Shown: positions 25,317 to 33,188 of the stretch, piece by piece | Numbering within the stretch: position 1 is the first letter of the stretch | How the letters are laid out: every line of letters starts with the position of its first letter | Source: an uncultured Bacilli bacterium | GTDB taxonomy: Bacteria > Bacillota_I > Bacilli_A > RFN20 > CAG-826 | Length of the DNA stretch: 64,000 bases | Assembly: GCA_934725985.1 (NCBI GenBank) | Contig: CAKVCX010000002.1 | Location: 248,001 to 312,000, forward strand | Direction: 5' to 3' | The notes under the pieces: generated by a model | What the model was told of the DNA's origin: nothing | Seen by the model: the letters and a program-made list of their open reading frames with translations, nothing else | The model's database searches: none | Made by a program: the position numbers and the translations under genes

Positions 25317-26600
25317 ATGAACACATATTATTGCCATAGTTTGGGATGTAAAGTAAATTCCTATGAAACTTCTTTGATTACAACTGAGCTTGATAAAGAA
25401 GGTTATAAAAAAGTCGATGATGCTTCTAAAGCTAACATCATCATTTTGAACACGTGTTCAGTCACTTCGACGGCTGATCAAAAATCAAGACAACACATTA
25501 GATCTTTAAAAAATAAGGCCCCTAATTCGATTTTGGTTGTTATGGGTTGCTACTCACAATCCCATGCTGAACTAGCTTCTTCTATGGGGGCTGATATTGT
25601 TTTAGGATCATCCAATAGGCATTTAGCTCTTTCCTATGTTAAAGAATTCGAGAAAACTCATAAGAAAATTGTCAATGTTAAGAGTAGTGTTAGAAAAGAA
25701 ACATATGAAGAATTTGGGGTTGGAAGCTTTGGGTTAAATGCTAGAGCATATTTAAAAATACAAGATGGTTGCGATAATTTTTGCTCTTATTGCTATATAC
25801 CGCAGCTTAGGGGCAATTCACGTTCTAGAAATCCTTTGGATGCCTTGAACGAGGCCAACAGACTTGTAGAAAATGGCTTTAAAGAAATAGTATTGACTGG
25901 CATTCATATTGGAGCTTATGGCAAAGATTTGGGAGACGGTTCTTTTAGATTAGCCGATTTAATAGAATCAATTTTAGCAAAGAATCCAACATTAAAAAGG
26001 CTTCGCATTTCTTCTATAGAGGAAAGCGAAATCGATGAACACCTTTTGCATTTAATTGAAAAAGAAGAAAGAATTGTTCCTCATTTGCACATTCCCTTGC
26101 AAAGCGGTTCTTCTAGCGTTTTAAAAAGGATGAAAAGGAAATACGATACCTCTTCGTTTTTAAAAAAACTTGATGTTATACGTTCTTTAAGAAAAGATAT
26201 AGCCATAACGACTGATGTTATAGTTGGCTTTCCTTTAGAAAGCGATGAAGAATTTCAAGAAACCATGGATTTTTGTACAAAGGCGAAATTTGCTGAAATC
26301 CATGTTTTTCCCTTTTCGTCTAGACCTTTGACTTATGCCGCTACATTAAAAGATACCGAACCAGCAATTAAAAAAGAAAGAACACATGAATTGCTTGCCC
26401 TTTCGAAAAAGATGAGGCTCGAGTACGAAAAACGTTTTTATGGTAAGCCTGTTGAAGTCCTGTTTGAATCTTATTCTGCCAAAGAAAAGAAATGCTATGG
26501 CCATACGCCTAACTACCTTCTTGTTGGAATAGAAAGCGATACTTCTTTAGATGGTCAGATAAAAACTATAATATACAATCCATCGGTGGCATCGGATTAA
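25317..26600 (+). CDS. mtaB: tRNA t6A37 methylthiotransferase MtaB
   Basis: 427 residues. Converts t6A37 to ms2t6A37 in ANN-decoding tRNAs. The UPF0004 domain supplies cluster cysteines C11, C47, C78; the radical SAM motif is CDNFCSYCY with C152, C156, C159; a TRAM-like C-terminal domain follows (about 375-427). I start at 25317 because the family begins MxxYxxxLGCKVN; the upstream in-frame start at 25269 would overlap the preceding gene. No clear ribosome site is visible. Confidence 0.95.
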   Translation: MNTYYCHSLGCKVNSYETSLITTELDKEGYKKVDDASKANIIILNTCSVTSTADQKSRQHIRSLKNKAPNSILVVMGCYSQSHAELASSMGADIVLGSSNRHLALSYVKEFEKTHKKIVNVKSSVRKETYEEFGVGSFGLNARAYLKIQDGCDNFCSYCYIPQLRGNSRSRNPLDALNEANRLVENGFKEIVLTGIHIGAYGKDLGDGSFRLADLIESILAKNPTLKRLRISSIEESEIDEHLLHLIEKEERIVPHLHIPLQSGSSSVLKRMKRKYDTSSFLKKLDVIRSLRKDIAITTDVIVGFPLESDEEFQETMDFCTKAKFAEIHVFPFSSRPLTYAATLKDTEPAIKKERTHELLALSKKMRLEYEKRFYGKPVEVLFESYSAKEKKCYGHTPNYLLVGIESDTSLDGQIKTIIYNPSVASD

Positions 26601-26635
26601 ATTACATTTTTTTTGACATCGTCTCAATTTTTTTC

Positions 26636-26663
26636 TTGTTTACATATTAAATTGAATTATAAT
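26636..26663 (+). promoter_or_regulatory. Sigma-A promoter of rpmF
   Basis: TTGTTT at 26636-26641, 16-nt spacer, TATAAT at 26658-26663. It is followed by GAAAGGAG 9 nt before the rpmF start. Confidence 0.75.
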
Positions 26664-26688
26664 TTGCCAAGGTTGAAAGGAGTCAAAA

Positions 26689-26889
26689 ATGGCAGTACCT
26701 CAAAGAAGAACTAGTAAAACTAGGAAGAGATTACGTCGTTCACATTTTAAACTTAACGTTGTTGGATTGGTTGCTTGCCCTCATTGTGGTGAAATGATTC
26801 GTTCGCATCATGTTTGCCCAAAATGTGGTTATTATAATGGCAAGGAAGTCCTTCACATCGTTAAAGAGGAAGACGCTCCTACAAAGTAA
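26689..26889 (+). CDS. rpmF: 50S ribosomal protein L32 (zinc-binding)
   Basis: 66 residues: MAVPQRRTSKTRKRLRRSHFKL, then CPHCGE and CPKCGYY, the intact zinc-binding form. L32 lies near the peptidyl transferase region of the large subunit. It has a promoter and a strong terminator of its own, and a good GAAAGGAG ribosome site, so it forms a single-gene transcript. Confidence 0.97.
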   Translation: MAVPQRRTSKTRKRLRRSHFKLNVVGLVACPHCGEMIRSHHVCPKCGYYNGKEVLHIVKEEDAPTK

Positions 26890-26899
26890 TTGAAAATTT

Positions 26900-26923
26900 C
26901 CATCTCGAAAGAGGTGGTTTTTT
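26900..26923 (+). terminator. rpmF terminator
   Basis: CCATCTC (26900-26906), GAAA tetraloop, GAGGTGG (26911-26917), then a TTTTTT run. A near-ideal intrinsic terminator just after the rpmF stop. Confidence 0.93.
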
Positions 26924-26962
26924 CTTTTATATTAGATATACGAATAAAAGGAATTAGCTTAT

Positions 26963-27610
26963 ATGGAAAAATTTAATAAATTATTTGATCACACATTGCT
27001 TAAACCAAATGCCACATCAAAGCAAATAATCAAGTTATGCGAAGAAGCCAAGAAATATGATTTTGCCTCGGTTTGTGTCAATCCCGATTTTGTTTCGTTG
27101 GCTGCAAAGCAATTAAAAGATAGTGATGTGAAGGTATGTACGGTCATAGGCTTCCCCTTAGGAGCCAATTTAGCTGAGATAAAATGGATGGAAACTACTT
27201 TGGCTTTGTCTCAAGGCGCGGATGAAATAGACATGGTTATCAATATATCTGATGCCAAGGAACATAATTTTGCTAAAATCGAAGAAGAGATTTCTCAAAT
27301 TAGAAAAGCAACAAAAAACCATATTCTAAAGGTTATTTTTGAAACCTGTTTGCTTGATGATGATGAAATTATTGAAATTTGTAAGATATGTGCGAAAGAA
27401 AAAGTAGATTTTGTTAAGACTTCAACCGGCTTTTCTACTTTTGGAGCAACAATAGAGACTGTTTCTTTAATGAAAAAGACTTTAAATGGGGCTTGCCAAA
27501 TAAAGGCTTCCGGTGGAATCCATACTAAAGAAGAAGTTCTTTCCTTTGTAAAAGCTGGAGCGACTAGGATTGGCTGTTCTTCTTCTGCTAGCATTATGGA
27601 AGAAAAATAA
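26963..27610 (+). CDS. deoC: Deoxyribose-phosphate aldolase
   Basis: 215 residues. Cleaves 2-deoxyribose 5-phosphate to glyceraldehyde 3-phosphate and acetaldehyde. The Schiff-base Lys152 lies in VDFVKTSTGFSTFGA; D90 (ADEIDMV) and K181 (IKASGGI) complete the active site. It supplies the step after deoB, found elsewhere in the window, so the pathway of deoxynucleoside catabolism is complete from phosphopentomutase onward. A weak AAAGGAAT lies about 13 nt upstream of the start. Confidence 0.96.
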   Translation: MEKFNKLFDHTLLKPNATSKQIIKLCEEAKKYDFASVCVNPDFVSLAAKQLKDSDVKVCTVIGFPLGANLAEIKWMETTLALSQGADEIDMVINISDAKEHNFAKIEEEISQIRKATKNHILKVIFETCLLDDDEIIEICKICAKEKVDFVKTSTGFSTFGATIETVSLMKKTLNGACQIKASGGIHTKEEVLSFVKAGATRIGCSSSASIMEEK

Positions 27611-27680
27611 AAAAATCATTGATTTCCATTCTACTTTTATAGTAACGTATTAAAGCATTTGCAGGAAGGAAGTGAGGTAA

Positions 27681-27857
27681 ATGGCAGTTAAGACTGTAGT
27701 TCGCGAAGGCGAGACTATCGATGATGCACTCCGTCGTTTCAAACGTGGGGTCAATAAATCTGGCATCCTTCTTGAAACACGTAAGCGCGAGGCTTATCTA
27801 AAACCCGCCCTTATGAGAAAAATGAAATCCAAATTTGCACGTCGCAAAAAATGGTAA
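27681..27857 (+). CDS. rpsU: 30S ribosomal protein S21
   Basis: 58-residue basic protein read directly from the sequence: starts MAVKTVVREGETIDDALRRF, continues KRGVNKSGILLETRKREAYLKP and ends ARRKKW before TAA. AGGAAGGAAGTGAGG gives a strong ribosome site. S21 helps initiation on 30S subunits. A terminator follows directly. Position between mtaB/deoC and ybeY-era matches the Bacillus rpsU neighbourhood. Confidence 0.96.
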   Translation: MAVKTVVREGETIDDALRRFKRGVNKSGILLETRKREAYLKPALMRKMKSKFARRKKW

Positions 27858-27864
27858 TGTCTTG

Positions 27865-27890
27865 GCCCTATTAAAAGTAGGGCTTTTTTT
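27865..27890 (+). terminator. rpsU terminator
   Basis: GCCCTA (27865-27870), 7-nt loop, TAGGGC (27878-27883), followed by TTTTTTT to 27890. Confidence 0.9.
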
Positions 27891-27899
27891 GTAGCCGTT

Positions 27900-29129
27900 T
27901 TGCTTGCGCATAGGCAACTATATGGTGTGAGAAATACTATTGTTTACCAAGCACAGAATAAAAGTTGCGGTTACGCCGTGGTCAAAATGGCCTTAATCCA
28001 CGTTTCAAAACGCCGTGATTTTATTTATGCATTGGAAGAGAAAGTGGAAGGGCAAGCCCCCTCTTTTGCTGAACTTATCCGCTATGGTGCGAAATTTGGG
28101 TTGCGACTTGGCGGATATAAAGTTCAGGATCCTAGGGAAATTCTCACGAATAAAGATTTTCCTCTTTTGGTTTCTGTTTATGAAAATGGACTTTCCCATA
28201 TGCTTTATCTATACAAGGCAAAAAGAAAATCTTTTTTGGTCTTGGACCCAAAAAATGGAAAAAGGGAGATTGAAAAAGCGGATTTTATCAAAATATTCGA
28301 CGGGAGATTTTTAAGAGTTGAAGAATATAATGATATTTATCCAAAAATTAAACCAATTCATCCTGTTTCAGCCTTGTCCCTTTCCTTTCATTCTCTTTTA
28401 AATTCGTTGCCATCTATTTCTTTGCTATTATCAATATTTTCCATGAACGGGCAGAAAGAAAATTTTATTTTTTCCTTACTATTGCTCCTTTTTTCTTTTC
28501 TTTTTCTATTGCTTTCTAAATTAGAGACTAGTTTACTTGTTAAAAGATTTGATTCGCTTTATTTAAACAAAGTAGATGACAACAGCCCTTTTAAAAGAAG
28601 AGAAAATTATCTTCATTACAATAAATATAAATCTTTGGCCTTTGTTATTTATCCGACTTTAATTTTAAATATTTTAGAAATTCTTTTAACTTTATTTATT
28701 TTTTCTTTTGGCGACCCTTATTTTTTCTTTAGTTTGGTTTCTAGCATCTTTTTTTCTTTGCTATTGTATTTTATTTTTGTTTCCAAAGATGACTTAATCA
28801 ATGGAAAGGCAAGTAGTTTGGAATATTCATATTTTCACTTTAATAAGAGTGAGAAAAGTAGATTGCTTGAACTTCATTCTCTTTCAAAGATGGGAAAAAA
28901 GTATTCTGTTTATTTAGCGATAAAAGACTCTGCTTCTATAATATTTGCATGTTTGGCTTCCTTTTTTGCTCTTTATTTTAAAAATGACCTTGGGATGGAA
29001 CTTTTCTTCTTTACCTTTATCTCTAACTATTTAATGATTGGTTTAGTAAAACAATCTTTAACAAACTACGATAAGTTAGATGAAAAGAAGAAGGAAGAAT
29101 CTTATTTCATATTTAATTTCCTTTCTTAA
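27900..29129 (+). CDS. C39-peptidase-like protein with C-terminal membrane domain, no ATPase domain
   Basis: Up to 409 residues. The N-terminal domain matches peptidase C39, which cleaves double-Gly leader peptides inside ABC exporters: oxyanion Q17 six residues before C23 (NKSCGYAVVKMA), H100 (LSHMLYLY) and D116 (VLDPKNG). About five or six hydrophobic helices follow (about 165-395), like an exporter membrane domain, but the frame ends without Walker A, signature or Walker B. Start is uncertain: TTG at 27900 or GTG at 27927, neither with a ribosome site. It lies between rpsU and ybeY, where Bacillus has other genes. Substrate unknown. Confidence 0.62.
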   Translation: MLAHRQLYGVRNTIVYQAQNKSCGYAVVKMALIHVSKRRDFIYALEEKVEGQAPSFAELIRYGAKFGLRLGGYKVQDPREILTNKDFPLLVSVYENGLSHMLYLYKAKRKSFLVLDPKNGKREIEKADFIKIFDGRFLRVEEYNDIYPKIKPIHPVSALSLSFHSLLNSLPSISLLLSIFSMNGQKENFIFSLLLLLFSFLFLLLSKLETSLLVKRFDSLYLNKVDDNSPFKRRENYLHYNKYKSLAFVIYPTLILNILEILLTLFIFSFGDPYFFFSLVSSIFFSLLLYFIFVSKDDLINGKASSLEYSYFHFNKSEKSRLLELHSLSKMGKKYSVYLAIKDSASIIFACLASFFALYFKNDLGMELFFFTFISNYLMIGLVKQSLTNYDKLDEKKKEESYFIFNFLS

Positions 29130-29154
29130 TAAATATAGATAGGCTGTTTGAAAA

Positions 29155-29646
29155 ATGTTAAAGTATTTCCATAAAAATATGGAACTAAATTTTGAAAACG
29201 ATTTTGACAAAAAATACGATTGTCTCGAAGCTAAATATGAAAACATTTTAAAGGCGGCTTTCTCTTCTTTAAAAATCGAAACTAACTACGAAGTCGATGT
29301 AAATTTGATAGGAGATGAGCAAATTCATCAGATTAATAAAGAATATAGAAACGTCGATAGGGTTACGGATGTTATTTCCTTTGCTTTTAATGACGATAAA
29401 AGCGAATTGGGACAGATTGTAGATAAAAATATACCACATATGTTGGGCGAGATATTCATTTGCATCCCCCAAGCTTTACGTCAGGCTAACCAAATAGGGA
29501 ATAGCGTTGAAAGGGAACTTTCTTTCTTGTTTGTCCATGGCTTATTGCATTTGCTTGGGTATGATCATATGAAAGAAGAAGACGCTAAAGTGATGTTCGC
29601 CTTGCAAGAAGAAATACTGAATAAAGCCAAGGAGGAAGAGAAATGA
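29155..29646 (+). CDS. ybeY: Endoribonuclease YbeY (16S rRNA 3' maturation)
   Basis: 163 residues. Zinc-dependent endoribonuclease for 16S rRNA processing and quality control. The metal motif HGLLHLLGYDH gives H128, H132, H138. TDVISFAF is the family's second conserved block. No Shine-Dalgarno precedes the ATG; the shorter in-frame ATG at 29179 also lacks one. It overlaps cdd by 4 nt (ATGA), giving the ybeY-cdd-era-recO unit. Confidence 0.95.
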   Translation: MLKYFHKNMELNFENDFDKKYDCLEAKYENILKAAFSSLKIETNYEVDVNLIGDEQIHQINKEYRNVDRVTDVISFAFNDDKSELGQIVDKNIPHMLGEIFICIPQALRQANQIGNSVERELSFLFVHGLLHLLGYDHMKEEDAKVMFALQEEILNKAKEEEK

Positions 29647-30041
29647 ACAAAGAAGAGTTGATTTCTATAGCCATCGAAGCCAGAAAAAGGTCATATTCGC
29701 CTTATTCTCATTTTGCCGTTGGGGCTGCTTTATATTGCATGGATGGATCTGTTTATATTGGGGCGAACATTGAAAATTCTTCCTTTCCCGTATCGATGTG
29801 TGCTGAAAGGAATGCCATTTATAATGCAATGATGGATGGAAAGAGTAGCGAAGATTTTTTAGCTTTGGCAGTTGTGGCAGATACATCTTCTTTTTGCTCT
29901 CCTTGTGGAGCTTGCAGACAAGTATTAAGCGAACTATATCCTAATGATAAGCCAATTTATTTAGCAAATTTAAAAGGCGATGTAAAAGTAACCAACATTG
30001 AGGAACTTTTGCCTTTTTCTTTCGACGGTAGTGATTTATGA
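29643..30041 (+). CDS. cdd: Cytidine deaminase
   Basis: 132 residues, homotetrameric small type. Deaminates cytidine and deoxycytidine. Zinc ligands C53, C88, C91 with catalytic E55 (CAERNA, PCGACRQ). Overlaps both ybeY and era by 4 nt. With deoC and deoB it forms a nucleoside salvage set spread across the window. Confidence 0.96.
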   Translation: MNKEELISIAIEARKRSYSPYSHFAVGAALYCMDGSVYIGANIENSSFPVSMCAERNAIYNAMMDGKSSEDFLALAVVADTSSFCSPCGACRQVLSELYPNDKPIYLANLKGDVKVTNIEELLPFSFDGSDL

Positions 30042-30916
30042 AAGTTGGATTTATTGCTATTTTGGGGCGCCCAAATGTCGGGAAGTCTACTTTGCTTAAT
30101 GCCTTACTTTCAAAAAGAGTGTCCATTGTATCTCCAAAAGCTCAAACAACTAGAGATGCTATTTCAGGGATTCTTAACGAAAAAGACTATCAGATGGTTT
30201 TTGTTGATACACCTGGGATTTTTTACGGAAAAGAAAAGCTTGATTCCTTAATGAAGAAAACTGCTTTTGAATCTAGTCAGGATGTTGACGCGATTATATA
30301 CATGATTGATTCATCAAATAAAGCCCTTGATGATGATGTTAAAATTTTTAATTCGATTTCTAGCAATGCGCCAAAAATCGTGGTTTTAAATAAAATCGAT
30401 TTAATTAAAGCCGAAGAGGCCATGGAAAAGAAAAAGGAAATTAAGGAAAAATTTAATCCTTATTTGCTTTTAGAAGCCTCCATTAAGGAGAATTTTGGCA
30501 TTAAGGAAATTAAAGAAGCCATATATCCTATATTAAAAGAAGGTGAACCTTTTTATCCCGAAGGGATGTTGACGGATAAAGACAAGTCATACCAAGCAAA
30601 AGAAATAATTAGAGCAAAATTGCTTCACTTTCTCCGCCAAGAAATACCTCATCAATGCGCGGTAAAGATTACTTCCTTTAAAGAAGATGACAAAGGGGTT
30701 AGCATTAAGGCTAAAATCATTGCCGAAAAGGAAAATCAAAAAGGAATCATCATTGGAAAAGCGGGCTCCATGATTAAAAATATAAAAATTGCTGCCAAAA
30801 AACAAATGGAGACCGATTGGCATTGCCACATTAATGAATTCAAAATCGAAGTTGATTTTGATCCAGGCTGGAGAAACTCTACCAAGAAACTGATTGAATT
30901 CGGCTATGACGAATAA
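30038..30916 (+). CDS. era: GTPase Era
   Basis: 292 residues. Binds 16S rRNA near its 3' end in late 30S assembly. G1 GRPNVGKST (10-18), G3 DTPGIF, G4 NKIDLI; the C-terminal KH domain includes GIIIGKAGSMIKNIKIAAKKQME. The start overlaps cdd by 4 nt; the 3' end overlaps recO by 11 nt. Confidence 0.98.
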   Translation: MKVGFIAILGRPNVGKSTLLNALLSKRVSIVSPKAQTTRDAISGILNEKDYQMVFVDTPGIFYGKEKLDSLMKKTAFESSQDVDAIIYMIDSSNKALDDDVKIFNSISSNAPKIVVLNKIDLIKAEEAMEKKKEIKEKFNPYLLLEASIKENFGIKEIKEAIYPILKEGEPFYPEGMLTDKDKSYQAKEIIRAKLLHFLRQEIPHQCAVKITSFKEDDKGVSIKAKIIAEKENQKGIIIGKAGSMIKNIKIAAKKQMETDWHCHINEFKIEVDFDPGWRNSTKKLIEFGYDE

Positions 30917-31646
30917 AAAAGAGACAATTTCAATACGCGGCATCGTTTTAAGACAAACATTCTATAAAGAAAATGACGCGATTATAACTTCGCTAGGTAG
31001 CGATGGACTTTTCTGTTTTTATGCTAGGGGGGTTAACAAGATTTCTTCTAAAAACTTTGCTCCTTGTTCTTTGCTTATGGATTCTTGTTTTACCTTAAAT
31101 GTTTCAAGCAATAATAAAAAAAGCCTAAAAGAAGGAGCCTCCATTGCTTCTTATTTAATAGATAAAGAATTTTCATCTTTGGCTTTATCTAATTTCTTAA
31201 TCGAATTGACCTTAAAAACCATCGATGAGGATATGGAAGAGGGGAAAGAAATCTATCCATATTTTCTTTCTTCCTTAAAGGCCATTAAGGAAAATGATAA
31301 TTATTTAGGCATTGGAGTTTGCTATTTTATTAAATTATTATCCATTCTAGGTTATGGACTGAATTTAAATTCATGTATTCGTTGCCAAAAAAGCAAATCC
31401 ATTGTTGGGATTAGCTATGAAGATGGCGGTTTTGTTTGTACTAATTGCTTTAAACAAAAAGATTATAAGCTAAATGCGGAGACAATGAAGTTTTTGCATT
31501 ACTGTGACCTTATTAGCCCAAATAAAATTGCTTTATTGCCTAAAATCAGTTCTCCTCTTTTCCCTATTATTGAAAACTTAGGATATTTCATAGAAAAAGA
31601 AGTTGGCATTTCTTTAAAGACTATAAAACTATTAAAAGCCATATAG
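30906..31646 (+). CDS. recO: DNA repair protein RecO
   Basis: 246 residues. RecO helps load RecA on SSB-covered DNA. N-terminal OB fold (ISIRGIVLRQTFYKENDAIIT...), helical C-terminal half with a four-Cys zinc site CIRCQKSK...GGFVCTNCF. I take the ATG at 30906 rather than the upstream in-frame TTG at 30894, as MTNKKETISIRGIVL matches the family start. Follows era as in Bacillus. Confidence 0.92.
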   Translation: MTNKKETISIRGIVLRQTFYKENDAIITSLGSDGLFCFYARGVNKISSKNFAPCSLLMDSCFTLNVSSNNKKSLKEGASIASYLIDKEFSSLALSNFLIELTLKTIDEDMEEGKEIYPYFLSSLKAIKENDNYLGIGVCYFIKLLSILGYGLNLNSCIRCQKSKSIVGISYEDGGFVCTNCFKQKDYKLNAETMKFLHYCDLISPNKIALLPKISSPLFPIIENLGYFIEKEVGISLKTIKLLKAI

Positions 31647-31661
31647 TACACTTTTTTTAGG

Positions 31662-31689
31662 TTGACAAAGAAGTCTTTTTTAATAAAAT
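31662..31689 (+). promoter_or_regulatory. Sigma-A promoter of glyS
   Basis: Consensus TTGACA at 31662-31667, 16-nt spacer, TAAAAT at 31684-31689. The predicted leader is only about 40 nt, too short for a T-box. Confidence 0.82.
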
Positions 31690-31735
31690 AGACGGGTGTT
31701 TTTAATTGGAAAAATGTATTAATCAAGGAGATTAC

Positions 31736-33115
31736 ATGGCAAATAAATTTAGTTTTGATACGATTAGTCAACATTTGCAAAACACTGGATATGTTTTCCA
31801 GGGTTCATCGATTTATGGCGGGCTTTCAAATACTTGGGATTATGGACCTTTAGGTTCTGAAATGAAAAAGAATATCCGTTCGATGTGGTGGAAGAAATTT
31901 GTTCAAGAATCCCCAACTAATGTTGGCATTGATGCCGCTATTTTAATGAATCCAAAAGTATGGGAAGCCACTGGCCACGTTTCTACTTTCAATGATCCTA
32001 TGATAGATTGTAAAAGTTGCAAAGCTAGACATAGAGCCGATGAGCTTATTAAAAGCCAATATCCTGATGTTGACGTTGACGCCATGAGCTTCGAAGACAT
32101 GGATGAGTTTATCAAAACCCACGATTTAACTTGCCCCGTCTGTGGAAAAGCTGATTTTACCCCGATAAGAAAATTCAATATGATGTTTAAAACTCATATT
32201 GGGGTTACAGAAGATTCTTCTTCTACGGTTTATCTACGTCCTGAAACTGCCCAGGGTGTTTTTGTTAATTTCAAAAATGTCCAAAGGGTATGTCGTAAAA
32301 AGTTGCCATTTGGTATTTGCAATGCCGGTAAAAGCTTTAGAAATGAGATTACTCCTGGCAATTTTACCTTTAGAACAAGAGAATTCGAGCAAATGGAAAT
32401 GGAATTCTTCTGCAAGCCAAACACCGATTTGGAGTGGTTCGCTTATTGGAAGAATTATTGCCGCAATTTCATCGATTCCTTAGGCGTAAAGGATGAAAAC
32501 CTTAGATATCGTGACCACGAACAAGCAGAACTTGCTTTTTACTCGAAAGCCACGACCGATGTTGAATATGATTTCCCAACAATTGGGTGGGGTGAAATCT
32601 TAGGCGTTGCCGATAGAACCGATTATGACTTAAAAAGGCATCAAGAATACTCAAAGCAAGATTTGACTTATTTCGATCCCGATACAAATGAAAGGTATTT
32701 GCCTTATACCATCGAGCCATCCATGGGATTGGATAGATTGTTTTTAATGGTAGCAATGGATGCCTATGATGAGGAAGAGCTTGAAGGTGGGGACAAGCGC
32801 ACTGTAATGCATTTAAGTCCAGCGCTAGCTCCTTATAAAGCTGCTATTTTGCCTTTGTCCAAGAAGCTTTCTACTAAGGCAATGGAAGTGGTAAATATTC
32901 TTAATAAGCATTTATCAATTACCTACGATGAAACCGGTTCAATTGGAAAAAGATATAGAAGACAAGATGAGATTGGTACTCCATTTTGCATTACTATAGA
33001 CTTTGATACCGAAAGTGACGAATCAGTGACAATTAGAGAGCGTGATTCAATGCAACAAATAAGAATCAAAATTAGTGATCTAGTTACTTATTTAAATGAA
33101 AAGTGCTTTTATTAA
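31736..33115 (+). CDS. glyS: Glycyl-tRNA synthetase (dimeric class II type)
   Basis: 459 residues, alpha2 type rather than the alpha/beta GlyQ-GlyS type. Motifs include FVFQGSSIYGGLSNTWDYGPLGSEMKKN, a zinc-ribbon-like insert (CKSCKARHRADE...CPVCGKADF), the YLRPETAQGVFVNF block and class II motif 3 EPSMGLDRLFL. Start at 31736 is preceded by AAGGAG; the upstream in-frame start at 31706 is not needed. Position between recO and dnaG is conserved in Bacillota. Confidence 0.97.
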   Translation: MANKFSFDTISQHLQNTGYVFQGSSIYGGLSNTWDYGPLGSEMKKNIRSMWWKKFVQESPTNVGIDAAILMNPKVWEATGHVSTFNDPMIDCKSCKARHRADELIKSQYPDVDVDAMSFEDMDEFIKTHDLTCPVCGKADFTPIRKFNMMFKTHIGVTEDSSSTVYLRPETAQGVFVNFKNVQRVCRKKLPFGICNAGKSFRNEITPGNFTFRTREFEQMEMEFFCKPNTDLEWFAYWKNYCRNFIDSLGVKDENLRYRDHEQAELAFYSKATTDVEYDFPTIGWGEILGVADRTDYDLKRHQEYSKQDLTYFDPDTNERYLPYTIEPSMGLDRLFLMVAMDAYDEEELEGGDKRTVMHLSPALAPYKAAILPLSKKLSTKAMEVVNILNKHLSITYDETGSIGKRYRRQDEIGTPFCITIDFDTESDESVTIRERDSMQQIRIKISDLVTYLNEKCFY

Positions 33116-33120
33116 TATAG

Positions 33121-33148
33121 TTAATAATAAGTAATGATATAGTATAAA
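33121..33148 (+). promoter_or_regulatory. Probable promoter of dnaG-rpoD
   Basis: TTAATA at 33121-33126, 16-nt spacer, TATAAA at 33143-33148. The -35 matches at four of six positions. Confidence 0.5.
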
Positions 33149-33160
33149 ATTAGTAGTTTT

Positions 33161-33175
33161 ATCTACAGAGTAGAT
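33161..33175 (+). other. Short hairpin in the dnaG leader
   Basis: ATCTAC (33161-33166) pairs with GTAGAT (33170-33175) around AGA, 2 nt before AAAGGAG of dnaG. It could shield or present the ribosome site. A TTAGTAGTTTT element lies at 33150-33160. Confidence 0.4.
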
Positions 33176-33188
33176 AGAAAGGAGCGAT

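Noticed and set aside
31690..31735. Possible T-box before glyS
   Set aside because: The leader is only about 40 nt and has no GGTACCGCG-type core or terminator.
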